From the NCBI RefSeq assembly GCF_000953855.2, contig NZ_DF970184.1, forward strand, positions 1-41,504: 41,504 nt of DNA, in the 5' to 3' direction. The position numbers and the translations under genes were made by a program. The notes below the pieces were generated by a model, which was not told where the DNA came from, ran no database searches, and was given only the letters and a program-made list of their open reading frames with translations. Source of the DNA: Mizugakiibacter sediminis (GTDB lineage Bacteria > Pseudomonadota > Gammaproteobacteria > Xanthomonadales > Rhodanobacteraceae). This document shows positions 30,195 to 38,946 of this stretch, piece after piece (position 1 is the stretch's first letter; every line of letters begins with the position of its first letter).

Positions 30195-31913
30195 ATGGAG
30201 CCTCAACAACGCGAGCTCGCCTTGCCTTTCCCGGAACTATCCGGCGACCAGCCGCTGATTCCCGTGCGCATGCTCAACGAGCACGTGTACTGCCCGCGTC
30301 TGGCCTATCTCATGTGGGTCCAGGGCGAATGGGCGGATTCGGCGGACACCGTCGAAGGCCGGCACCGGCACAAGCGCGTGGACACCCCTTCGGGCGACCT
30401 GCCCGATGCGGCGCAGGCACGGGCGGAAGACGTCGAAATCCATGCCCGTTCGGTCACCCTTTCCTCGAACTCGCTCGGCCTCATCGCCAAGCTCGACCTG
30501 ATCGAGGGTGAAGGCGATCGGGTCACCCCGGTGGACTACAAGCGTGGCAAGCGCCCGCACATCGCGCGCGGCGTCTACGACCCCGAGCGTGTCCAGCTCT
30601 GCGCGCAAGGGCTGCTGCTGCGTGAGCACGGCTACGTATGCGAGGAAGGCGCTATCTACTACGTGGAAAGCAAGGAGCGCGTCGGCGTGCCTTTCGACGA
30701 CGAACTGATCGCGCAAACCCGCAACGCCATCGCCGAATTGCGCGCCATGGCGGCGGGAGGGAGGATCCCCGACCCTCTCGTGGACAGCCCCAAATGCCCA
30801 CGCTGCTCGCTGGTCACGATCTGCCTCCCTGACGAGGTCCAGTTTCTGCGCCAAGGCGAGCTGGCGCCGCGTCCGTTGGCCGTGCCGCACCATGAAGCTT
30901 TGCCGCTGTACATCCAGCAACACAACGCCAAGCTGTCCAAGAAGGGCGGCGTGCTGGAAGTGAGCAAGGACGACCAGGTGCTCGCTACCGCGCGCATCGG
31001 CGAGGTCTCGCAGGTAGTGGTGATGGGCAACGTCTACATCACCGCGCCCTGCCTGCAGGAGCTGATGCAACGCGACATCCCGGTCACCTGGCACAGTTAC
31101 GGCGGCTTCTTCTTCGGCCATACCATAGGCAACGGCCACAAGAACGTGGAATTGCGCACTGCGCAATACCGCGCCAGTTTCAACGACCGCGCCTGCCTGC
31201 GCCTCGCGCGCTCGCTGGTCGCCGCCAAGATCGCCAACTGCCGCACGCAACTGCGCCGCAACTGGAAGTTCGAGGACAAGCCGGAACGGGCGCTGGCCGA
31301 CTTGAAACGCATCCAGCAGCAAGCTGCCGAAGCGGATTCCCTGGACGTGTTGCTGGGACTGGAAGGCCACGCCGCTTCGATTTACTTTGCGCACTTCCGC
31401 GGCGTGCTGAAACCCGCCACCGACGAAGACGGTCCGCTTCTCGCTTTCGACTTCGCCAAGCGCAACCGCCGCCCACCCTCGGACCCCGTCAATGCCATGC
31501 TGTCGCTGGCCTACAGCATGCTGGCGCGTACGCTCACCGTCACCTTGCAAGCCGTCGGCTTCGACCCCTTCCGCGGCTTCTACCACCAGCCGCGCTATGG
31601 TCGTCCGGCGCTCGCTCTCGATCTGATGGAACCGTTCCGACCGCTGCTCGCCGATTCCACCGTGATCCAGGTCATCAACAATGGCGAAGTGCATCCCAGC
31701 GATTTCGTCAGCGCCGCCGGCAGCGTCAACCTTGCACCCGACGGACGCAAACGATTCATCGCCGCCTTCGAGCGCCGACTCGACCATGAAGTGACGCATC
31801 CCATGTTCGGGTACCGTCTCAGTTACCGTCGATTGCTCGAATTGCAGGCGCGTCTGTTGGGCCGGCACCTGCTGGGCGAACTCGCCGAGTACCCCAACTT
31901 CACCACGAGGTGA
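30195..31913 (+). CDS. cas4-cas1: Cas4-Cas1 fusion (CRISPR adaptation nuclease-integrase)
   Basis: 572 residues. The Cas4 part (1-215) has the iron-sulfur cysteines C33 (EHVYCPRLAYLMW) and C201, C204, C210 (CPRCSLVTIC), and the RecB-type nuclease residues D101 (KLDLIE) and D114-K116 (VDYKRG). The Cas1 part (about 230-572) has the metal ligands E390 (LEGHAASIYF), H464 (GFYHQPRYGRP) and E479 (ALDLMEPFRP). This fusion is a hallmark of many type I-G/I-U systems; Cas4 trims and orients prespacers and Cas1 with Cas2 inserts them. GGAG seven bases before the ATG at 30195 favours it over the GTG at 30192. Confidence 0.96.
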   Translation: MEPQQRELALPFPELSGDQPLIPVRMLNEHVYCPRLAYLMWVQGEWADSADTVEGRHRHKRVDTPSGDLPDAAQARAEDVEIHARSVTLSSNSLGLIAKLDLIEGEGDRVTPVDYKRGKRPHIARGVYDPERVQLCAQGLLLREHGYVCEEGAIYYVESKERVGVPFDDELIAQTRNAIAELRAMAAGGRIPDPLVDSPKCPRCSLVTICLPDEVQFLRQGELAPRPLAVPHHEALPLYIQQHNAKLSKKGGVLEVSKDDQVLATARIGEVSQVVVMGNVYITAPCLQELMQRDIPVTWHSYGGFFFGHTIGNGHKNVELRTAQYRASFNDRACLRLARSLVAAKIANCRTQLRRNWKFEDKPERALADLKRIQQQAAEADSLDVLLGLEGHAASIYFAHFRGVLKPATDEDGPLLAFDFAKRNRRPPSDPVNAMLSLAYSMLARTLTVTLQAVGFDPFRGFYHQPRYGRPALALDLMEPFRPLLADSTVIQVINNGEVHPSDFVSAAGSVNLAPDGRKRFIAAFERRLDHEVTHPMFGYRLSYRRLLELQARLLGRHLLGELAEYPNFTTR

Positions 31914-31917
31914 AGCC

Positions 31918-32208
31918 ATGGACGAACATCTCTATCTGATCACCTACGACATCCGCGATGAAAAGCGCTGGAGACGCGTCTTCAAGCTGATGAAGAGCTT
32001 CGGGGAATGGCTGCAACTGTCCGTGTTCCAGTGCCGCCTCAGCCGCAGGCGGCATGCCGAGCTGGTGCAACTGCTCGATGGCATCATCAACCATCGCGTG
32101 GATGCGCTGCTGGTGATCGACCTGGGTCCCGCCGACAAGATCAAGCCGCGCGTGGTCAGTTTTGGTGGAAAGTTCGAACCCGTCGCCCGCGAACCCGTCA
32201 TCGTCTAA
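31918..32208 (+). CDS. cas2: Cas2
   Basis: 96 residues. Ferredoxin-like fold with the conserved N-terminal aspartate D11 in LITYDIRDEKRWRRVFKLMK and the VFQCRLS strand. It forms the Cas1-Cas2 integrase core with the upstream fusion protein. GAGGTGA, overlapping the cas4-cas1 stop, is its ribosome site; the gap is four bases. It is the last gene before the leader and array. Confidence 0.96.
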   Translation: MDEHLYLITYDIRDEKRWRRVFKLMKSFGEWLQLSVFQCRLSRRRHAELVQLLDGIINHRVDALLVIDLGPADKIKPRVVSFGGKFEPVAREPVIV

Positions 32209-32574
32209 CCTGAAGGACCCCAATGCTCAACCGGCCCAATGACCGTTCGTCTTGAGCGTAGGCCGCAGGACAGGAGCCGAAGGGCTGCACGGGCGGGCAC
32301 TGGCGGCCGAGCATCGAGGTTGACCGAGTCGTCCGATGACTGATCGATCCGCCAACGTCGTCTGGCCCCCTATCCGCCGTTGCCGCGCGAGCGCTCCGGT
32401 GCTGCCCCGAAACGAGGCGACCGCTCGCGCCGGCTTGTTCTTTGAAAACCAGTCGTTTACGCTGCACTACTGCGACACGGCGCGAACTCGCACCCGCCGG
32501 TTCGTCCTGTCGCCTGCCAGCCCTCGCGACAACCTGCAAAGCCGCCAGCCTTCGCAGGACCTTGCGCGAGGGCT
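32209..32574 (+). promoter_or_regulatory. CRISPR leader
   Basis: 366 bases without a convincing gene between cas2 and the first repeat. An A/T-rich patch at 32435-32463 (TTGTTCTTTGAAAACC, then GTTTACGCT) stands out and gives a weak promoter candidate, TTGTTC at 32435-32440 and TACGCT at 32458-32463 with 17 bases between. The last 56 bases form a hairpin that ends exactly at the first repeat. The part 32243-32285 resembles a dispersed TTCG...CGAAGGG palindrome. Confidence 0.6.
32519..32574 (+). repeat. Leader-end hairpin abutting the first CRISPR repeat
   Basis: AGCCCTCGCG (32519-32528) pairs perfectly with CGCGAGGGCT (32565-32574); an inner CCTGC/GCAGG pair extends the stem after a small internal loop. 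The right arm ends at 32574, directly before repeat 1. Confidence 0.6.
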
Positions 32575-35506
32575 GTGATCCGGAGCGAATCGCTCCGGCC
32601 TCATTGAAGCAGAAACTTGGTCAGGAATTCGCGCATCGAGTCGCCGTGATCCGGAGCGAATCGCTCCGGCCTCATTGAAGCTGTAAAGTAACGGATATGA
32701 CCCGCTATTTACATAAGGTGATCCGGAGCGAATCGCTCCGGCCTCATTGAAGCTCGGCGCCATCGCCAGTCGCGCGCGCGGCGCGCTGCGTGATCCGGAG
32801 CGAATCGCTCCGGCCTCATTGAAGCCCCTTGGCGCGGGCGACGATGCGGTCGAGGAACTTGGTGATCCGGAGCGAATCGCTCCGGCCTCATTGAAGCGCC
32901 AGGTTGTGCAGCGACTTTGCGCGGTTGATCGCCTGTGATCCGGAGCGAATCGCTCCGGCCTCATTGAAGCATCCGCGGTGGGAACCTGAAAATCGCCTAG
33001 CGCGCTAGGTGATCCGGAGCGAATCGCTCCGGCCTCATTGAAGCGCTCGTGTCGCGATAGAAAAAATATTTCATTGCCATGTGATCCGGAGCGAATCGCT
33101 CCGGCCTCATTGAAGCTGGCTCTGCCGATCCGCAAGCGCGTACCGTTTGACGGTGATCCGGAGCGAATCGCTCCGGCCTCATTGAAGCCATGCCGCGGCC
33201 GCGGCGCGCGCCTCGTCGCGTTCGCGTGATCCGGAGCGAATCGCTCCGGCCTCATTGAAGCAAGCAAGACACCGTACGCTCGACGATGGGCGCGATCGGT
33301 GATCCGGAGCGAATCGCTCCGGCCTCATTGAAGCCTGCAGGATCACCTTCTGCGCTTCGGCCACCTGGCCGTGATCCGGAGCGAATCGCTCCGGCCTCAT
33401 TGAAGCCTCGCACGCCCGGCGGGCCAGCGTCGTCCGGCCCGCGTGATCCGGAGCGAATCGCTCCGGCCTCATTGAAGCGTCCTGAAACGTGCGCAGGTAT
33501 TCCAGCGCCACATCAGTGATCCGGAGCGAATCGCTCCGGCCTCATTGAAGCGGCAGGAAAAACAATAGCTTATGACTCAGCGGACGGCGTGTGATCCGGA
33601 GCGAATCGCTCCGGCCTCATTGAAGCGCGAGCAGGATCGCAGGCGCCCGAAGTAGTCGCGCGTGATCCGGAGCGAATCGCTCCGGCCTCATTGAAGCCAG
33701 ATGGAGCACTTCGTCGATCGCGTCAAGCGCGGGTGATCCGGAGCGAATCGCTCCGGCCTCATTGAAGCGGGAAACTGCTGGGCGGCGGTGCGGGCGCTGT
33801 CGACGTGATCCGGAGCGAATCGCTCCGGCCTCATTGAAGCGTGGGTGGTCATGTCCGCATCTCCGCCAGTCACGCCCGTGATCCGGAGCGAATCGCTCCG
33901 GCCTCATTGAAGCTGCAGGCTCGGCACCGACAGGCGAATGCGGACCGCAGGTGATCCGGAGCGAATCGCTCCGGCCTCATTGAAGCTGGACGGCCGTGTG
34001 GTCGCATAAACGCGGCCTGCGCGTGATCCGGAGCGAATCGCTCCGGCCTCATTGAAGCAGCTGAGGTGCCGCCGCGAACTTGTAGACCATCACGGTGATC
34101 CGGAGCGAATCGCTCCGGCCTCATTGAAGCGTGCGTATCGGTTATCGGTCTGGACAATGAGGCTGCGGTGATCCGGAGCGAATCGCTCCGGCCTCATTGA
34201 AGCGGCCTCGGTTGCGGCGGTGGCCGCGGCCCTGGCCTCGGTGATCCGGAGCGAATCGCTCCGGCCTCATTGAAGCATGCCGGCCAGTATCTTCTTTCGA
34301 GTAAGGTCAGGGGTGATCCGGAGCGAATCGCTCCGGCCTCATTGAAGCCCGGCTGACCGGATCGATCTTCTCGACGAACTGCCGGGTGATCCGGAGCGAA
34401 TCGCTCCGGCCTCATTGAAGCTCTCAACCTGACGGTGCAAAAAAACAGGTGCGGCGAGGTGATCCGGAGCGAATCGCTCCGGCCTCATTGAAGCACCTTG
34501 CCTTGCGCTACCGGCGTCAGCCCGAAGTGTGATCCGGAGCGAATCGCTCCGGCCTCATTGAAGCGCCCAGCGGCTCGTAGGGATTGCCTTCGACCTTAAG
34601 TGATCCGGAGCGAATCGCTCCGGCCTCATTGAAGCAAGTCGCACGAGTGGGGCGATGCCGGCACCGACGAGGTGATCCGGAGCGAATCGCTCCGGCCTCA
34701 TTGAAGCAGTTGCAGGGCCGCGGTCTCGCCGCTCACCGGGCGCGTGATCCGGAGCGAATCGCTCCGGCCTCATTGAAGCCGCCGAGGATTCGCGGCCGGT
34801 CAAGTGGCCACCCAAGCGTGATCCGGAGCGAATCGCTCCGGCCTCATTGAAGCAGTTCTTCCTCGCGCAGATTTCGTTTGCCGACGAACGTGATCCGGAG
34901 CGAATCGCTCCGGCCTCATTGAAGCCGAGGACGGCAATGGTGGCCATGACGCGGCGTCAGAGTGATCCGGAGCGAATCGCTCCGGCCTCATTGAAGCGGG
35001 ATACTGTTGCGTGTTCATGCGGCATGGCTCCACGTGATCCGGAGCGAATCGCTCCGGCCTCATTGAAGCATGGCCTTCGCCAACGCATCAGGCCAGGTGC
35101 TCGACTGTGATCCGGAGCGAATCGCTCCGGCCTCATTGAAGCCTGACCGCTGACTGCCGAATGCCCAGCTTCGCCGCCAGTGATCCGGAGCGAATCGCTC
35201 CGGCCTCATTGAAGCCGCGGGCGGTAGATCAGTTCGGCGGCCGTGTAGTCCAGTGATCCGGAGCGAATCGCTCCGGCCTCATTGAAGCTGGAGCAAGTGG
35301 GCGGTTAACAGCGATGTTAACCCAGTGATCCGGAGCGAATCGCTCCGGCCTCATTGAAGCGGTCACACCTACGGCTAGATGGTCGAGCGCCATCACCGGT
35401 GATCCGGAGCGAATCGCTCCGGCCTCATTGAAGCGGGTCGGCTCGTGTTTCGGAAAGCGTGCGCTCCACGGTGATCCGGAGCGAATCGCTCCGGCCTCAT
35501 TGAAGC
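32575..35506 (+). CRISPR. CRISPR array, 41 identical 36-base repeats, 40 spacers
   Basis: Repeats start GTGATCCGGAGCG and end CATTGAAGC; I saw no change in any of the 41 copies, from 32575-32610 to 35471-35506. Spacers are 35-39 bases, mean about 36.4. Each repeat has a palindromic core (nine-base arms around one A: CCGGAGCGA, A, TCGCTCCGG) that folds into the Cas6-type hairpin, followed by the 3' end ATTGAAGC, which fits the usual 8-base 5' handle of type I crRNAs. This sets transcription rightwards, like the cas genes, with the leader at the left. The repeat form fits type I-G. The array is large and uniform, which suggests an active or recently active system. Confidence 0.98.
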
Positions 35507-36045
35507 GAAGCAAAGGGGCCCTCGCTCCCGACGCACCGGGCGGGCGAGCCGATCCGCTGCATGGGGGTGCGTCCCGCCGCGGGTGGCCGAGGCTGTAGTG
35601 TGGCAGCCACGTGGTCCAAAGTGAATCGTTCCGGCCTCATCGAAACCGGGGCTCGTCCATCTTCCTGATTAGGCCCAATGCTCAGCCGTTTCCGGCGGCG
35701 GCATTGGGGGTTGGTCCGCTCCCACGCCGGGACGATGACCTGCGGGCCTGACGTGCGCAGGCACCGGGGTCTCTTTTCCCGTCGTGGCGCGTGCGAAGCA
35801 CAGTGCGCTAGTCTCGCGCCAGAACCCTCCGCAGGCTGGTGCGACCAAGCCCTCGAGCGCGTCGCTCCCCAGGTATCCCGCAGGGTCCGCCATTGCGCGC
35901 GCCATGCGCTTGCCGAGTCCGCGGCCGGCGATGCCGCTGCCGGTCAGCCTCGAAATCGCCGCACACCCCCGGGCAATTGGAGCCCGGACCGCGCGGCGAT
36001 TTCGGGGTTCGATTTTTGATCGGTCACCGTCGCTTTCAATGCCGC
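35507..36045. other. Array trailer and right edge of the island
   Basis: Apart from the degenerate repeat at 35611-35646 there is no gene I can support. From about 35660 to 36040 the DNA has GC-rich character again; open frames on both strands give no recognisable protein. No tRNA, integrase or direct repeat marking an insertion site is visible. Confidence 0.45.
35611..35646 (+). repeat. Degenerate terminal CRISPR repeat
   Basis: Aligns without gaps over all 36 positions of the array repeat with seven differences, all transitions (A/G or C/T), including GTGGTCCAAAGTG for GTGATCCGGAGCG. It lies 104 bases after the last perfect repeat. Decay at this end marks it as the leader-distal, oldest part of the array. 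The stem of the hairpin is weakened. Confidence 0.85.
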
Positions 36046-36426
36046 TCACGCGCTGCGCGGCAGCGGCGTCTCGCCGTCGGGGTCGATCCAGGTGTCGGGG
36101 GTCAGCGGCGGCAAGCCGTGGGCGGCGCGCGCGCGGTCGCACTGCGGGCTGGGCTCGCCGTGTTCCCACGCCGGCGCCAGCGCGGCGCACGGCGAGGGCC
36201 GCCGCGCATAGATGTCGCAATGCACCACTTCGCCGACCCGCCCGCGCAGCGCCACGCAGCGCGGCTGCCGCGCCTGCGTGCCGCGCATCGCCACGCGGTG
36301 CGGGTCGAGCTTCTCGGTCAGTTCGGCGGGCACGCTGCCGCCGAGGAACGATTCCGTCTCCGACCAGTGGAACGCCACCCGGAAGTGCGCGCAGCAGGCG
36401 CCGCAGCTCAGGCAGGGATGGTTCAT
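36046..36426 (-). CDS. YkgJ-family cysteine-cluster protein
   Basis: 126 residues. Cysteines C5, C8, C11 and C12 (PCLSCGACCAHF) and later ones in QPRCVAL, HCDIYARRPSPCAAL and PQCDRARAAHGLPPL follow the pattern of the YkgJ/UPF0153 proteins, which probably bind zinc or an iron-sulfur cluster. Function unknown. It is the first intact chromosomal gene right of the island. Confidence 0.85.
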   Translation of the reverse strand: MNHPCLSCGACCAHFRVAFHWSETESFLGGSVPAELTEKLDPHRVAMRGTQARQPRCVALRGRVGEVVHCDIYARRPSPCAALAPAWEHGEPSPQCDRARAAHGLPPLTPDTWIDPDGETPLPRSA

Positions 36427-36502
36427 CGACGTGAAGAACGACGGTGTGCGGCGGATGCGCGCGACGCCCAGTGTAGCCGGAGGCCGGCGCTGGTAAAGCG
36501 GC

Positions 36503-37273
36503 TCAGCGGGCGGGTTCGGCGCCCGCCGCCGACGCGCCGCGGAAGGCGCGCACGAACGCGTCGAGGTCCGCCGCCGCGGCGTCGGACACGGCGAGGTAGT
36601 GCATGCCGTCCTCGTTCCACTGCACCACGCGATAGCCGTCGCGTTCGCGGGTGCCGGTTTCGCCGTCGGCGGCCGGCCACTGGTACAGGTTGATCACGTG
36701 CCGATGGCGGCGGTAGACCAGCGCGGCGACGCGCCGCCCGTCCAGCACATCGAGACGGCCGCCGGCGAGCGGGAAGCCTTCGGCGACGAGGTCCTTCACC
36801 TGCGGCGCGTAATCGAGGCGGCCGTCGAACCACGGCTTGACGGTGTGCTGGTCGGAACTCGGCACGTCGAGCAGGTGCTCGGCGAGCAGCGCGCGCACGT
36901 GGCCGGACACCGCTTCCGCCACCAGCGCGTCGCCGGCCGGCGCGCGCGGGCGCAGCGTCTGCCAGGTCGCCAGCGTCACCGTCAGCGCCAGCGCGGCGGC
37001 GAGCGCCGCGGCCAGCGCCGGCCAACGGCGCGCTGCGCGCGCTGCAGGTTGCGGTGCAGGCAATCGCGCGGCGAGGCGCGCGCGCAGCGCCGCCGGCGCC
37101 GACACGCGCAGCGCCGGATCGCGCAGCGCCTGCTGCAGGCGGGCGTGGCCGCGATAGCGTTGCGTGCAGCCCGCACAGCCGGCCAGGTGCTGCGCCATCG
37201 CCAGGCTGGCGGCCGCGTCCAGTTCGTCGTCCAGGTAGGCGTGCAGCAGCACGCGTGCTTCCTCGCAGTTCAT
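36503..37273 (-). CDS. Zinc-binding anti-sigma factor, membrane-anchored
   Basis: 256 residues. The N-terminal zinc anti-sigma domain has C3 and the H29-x3-C33-x2-C36 motif (AQHLAGCAGC). One membrane segment follows (about 84-105, WPALAAALAAALALTVTLATW), then a periplasmic domain of about 150 residues containing VSGHVRALLAEHLLDVPSSD and VKPWFDGRLDYAPQVKDL. It should hold the ECF sigma factor at the membrane until a signal is received. Its ATG overlaps the sigma factor stop by four bases (ATGA). Confidence 0.9.
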   Translation of the reverse strand: MNCEEARVLLHAYLDDELDAAASLAMAQHLAGCAGCTQRYRGHARLQQALRDPALRVSAPAALRARLAARLPAPQPAARAARRWPALAAALAAALALTVTLATWQTLRPRAPAGDALVAEAVSGHVRALLAEHLLDVPSSDQHTVKPWFDGRLDYAPQVKDLVAEGFPLAGGRLDVLDGRRVAALVYRRHRHVINLYQWPAADGETGTRERDGYRVVQWNEDGMHYLAVSDAAAADLDAFVRAFRGASAAGAEPAR

Positions 37274-37821
37274 GGCGATGCCTCCGCGGCCGGCTCCAGC
37301 AGACAACGCGCCAGACGCTCGCGCGCACGCGCCAGCCGCGACATGACCGTGCCGATCTTCAGTTGGGTGATCGCGGCGATCTCCTTGTAGGAGCACTCCT
37401 CGAATTCGCGCAGCACCAGCACCTCGCGGTATTCCGCCGGCAGCCGCGCCAGCGCCGCGCGCAGCCGCTCGGCGTCGGCGGCGCGCGCGAGCAGGGTTTC
37501 CGGATCGGGCGCGCCGTCCTCGCCGCCGTGCAGCGTCTCGTCGAACGCGTCGTGCGCGGACGGTGCCGGTGCGGCGGCGCGCAGCGTGTAGAACGTGTTG
37601 CGCACGATCGCCAGCAGCCACACACGCGCGTCGCCGCCGCGGAAACCGCCGAAGAAGCGGTACGCGCGCAGCACCGCTTCCTGCACCACGTCCTCGGCGT
37701 CCTGCTCGTTGCGCGCCAGCCAGCGCGCCAGGCCGTAGGCGGCGTCGAGGTGGCGCATGACGCTGGCCTCGAACGCGCTGCGCGCATCGGGGCCGGCGGG
37801 CGTGGAGAACGGCAGATCCAT
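37270..37821 (-). CDS. ECF-type RNA polymerase sigma factor
   Basis: 183 residues. Region 2 at about 20-85 (ARWLARNEQDAEDVVQEAVLRAYRFFGGFRGGDARVWLLAIVRN) and region 4 at about 125-175 (LPAEYREVLVLREFEECSYKEIAAITQLKIGTVMSRLARARERL). Together with the coupled anti-sigma gene this is a complete surface-signalling unit. The ATG at 37821 gives a compact protein starting before region 2; longer frames add unrelated sequence. The divergent genes for a phosphoesterase and a cupredoxin are likely targets. Confidence 0.92.
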   Translation of the reverse strand: MDLPFSTPAGPDARSAFEASVMRHLDAAYGLARWLARNEQDAEDVVQEAVLRAYRFFGGFRGGDARVWLLAIVRNTFYTLRAAAPAPSAHDAFDETLHGGEDGAPDPETLLARAADAERLRAALARLPAEYREVLVLREFEECSYKEIAAITQLKIGTVMSRLARARERLARCLLEPAAEASP

Positions 37822-37830
37822 CGGCGAGCA

Positions 37831-37900
37831 GACCGGGGCGTGCGCGGATTTATTCCGGCCGCCCGGCGGCGGGAATAAGCCGTGCGTCGCGCCGGTAAGG
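37831..37900. promoter_or_regulatory. Two outward-facing matching promoter-like motifs
   Basis: On the minus strand GGAATAA (37856-37850), 15 bases, then GGTC (37834-37831). On the plus strand GGAATAA (37872-37878), 15 bases, then GGTA (37894-37897). Both have CC before GGT, so the shared form is GGAATAA-N13-CCGGT. GGAA-type -35 elements with a short -10 are typical of ECF sigma promoters. The pair would drive the sigma/anti-sigma genes leftwards and the phosphoesterase/cupredoxin genes rightwards. Confidence 0.6.
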
Positions 37901-37960
37901 CTGGGCGTACGGGTCGCTTCCGGCGGCCCGTCGCCCCTTCCCTGCTGCGAGTAGACGACC

Positions 37961-38914
37961 ATGAACGACGACCACCGCGACGACAACACCCGCACCCCTT
38001 CCCGCCGCCGCTTCCTCGAATGCATGGCCTGGGCCGGGGCCGGCGCGCTGTGGATGGTGCAGGGCGGCGTGGCGCAGGCCCGCCTGCTCGGCGCCGCCGG
38101 CGACGGCACGCCCGCGCCGGCCGCCAGCTTCGGCTTCGTGCAGATCAGCGACAGCCACCTCGGTTTCCACAAGGCGCCGAACCCGGACCCGGTGCGTTCG
38201 CTGCGCGAGACCATCGCGCGCATCAACGCGCTGCCGCAGCGCCCGGACTTCATCCTGCACACCGGCGATCTCACCCACCTGTCGAAGCCGGAGGAGTTCG
38301 ACACCGTCGCCGAACTGCTGAAGGAAGCGAAGACCGGCCAGGTGTTCTACGTGCCGGGCGAGCACGACGTGATCGGCGACAACGGCAAGGCGTTCTTCGC
38401 GCGCTTCGGCCATGGCGCCAACGGCGGCGGCTGGTACAGCTTCGACCACGGCGGCGTGCACTTCGTCGCCCTGATCAACGTGCTGAACCTGCAGCCGGGC
38501 GGGCTGGGCTTCCTCGGCGCGGACCAGCTCGCGTGGCTCAAGCGGGATCTCGCCGGCCTGTCGGACAGCACGCCGATCGTGCTGTTCGCGCACATGCCGA
38601 TGTGGTCGCTGTATCCGGCCTGGGGTTGGGGCACGCAGGATGCCGCCGAAGCGCTGGCGCTGCTGAAACGCTTCGGCTCGGTCACCGTGCTGAACGGCCA
38701 CGTCCACCAGATCCAGCAACAAGTCGAGGGCCAGGTCACGTTCTACACGGCGCGCTCGACCGCGTACCCGCAGCCGCCCCCCGGCGCCGCCGCGACCCCC
38801 GGACCTCTGCAGGACCTGCCCGCCGGCGATCTGCGCCACGCCATCGGTCTGCGCGAGGTGCGCCACGTGCGGGGCGCGCAGCCGATCGCCGTCACCGATC
38901 GGGCGCTCGATTGA
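37961..38914 (+). CDS. Tat-exported metallophosphoesterase
   Basis: 317 residues. A twin-arginine signal (PSRRRFLECMAWAGAGALWM) directs folded export to the periplasm. Calcineurin-type metal-binding motifs in order: D64-x-H66 (ISDSHLG), GDLTH with D103, GEHD at 133-136 (the usual GNHD with Asn changed to Glu), H in FAHMPMW, and GHVHQ. Substrate unknown; periplasmic phosphodiester or nucleotide cleavage is likely. It is divergent from the sigma factor gene and leads the cupredoxin gene by 32 bases. Confidence 0.9.
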   Translation: MNDDHRDDNTRTPSRRRFLECMAWAGAGALWMVQGGVAQARLLGAAGDGTPAPAASFGFVQISDSHLGFHKAPNPDPVRSLRETIARINALPQRPDFILHTGDLTHLSKPEEFDTVAELLKEAKTGQVFYVPGEHDVIGDNGKAFFARFGHGANGGGWYSFDHGGVHFVALINVLNLQPGGLGFLGADQLAWLKRDLAGLSDSTPIVLFAHMPMWSLYPAWGWGTQDAAEALALLKRFGSVTVLNGHVHQIQQQVEGQVTFYTARSTAYPQPPPGAAATPGPLQDLPAGDLRHAIGLREVRHVRGAQPIAVTDRALD

Positions 38915-38946
38915 GCGCTCTTCCGCCATCGACGAAAGGAATTCCC

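Noticed and set aside
32575-35506. Array read from right to left, with the leader at the 35.5 kb end
   Set aside because: The handle-like ATTGAAGC end, the decayed repeat at the right and the position of cas2 all support rightward transcription.
32467-35513. Many open frames across the array giving repeated peptides such as ASMRPERFAPDH and DPERIAPASLK
   Set aside because: The repeat-spacer period is often 72 bases, a multiple of three, so the repeat is translated again and again in one frame. It is the CRISPR array, not a repeat protein.
35669-36220. Minus-strand frame of 183 codons at the right edge of the island
   Set aside because: No start signal or domain, and it runs into the YkgJ-type gene in a different frame on the same strand.
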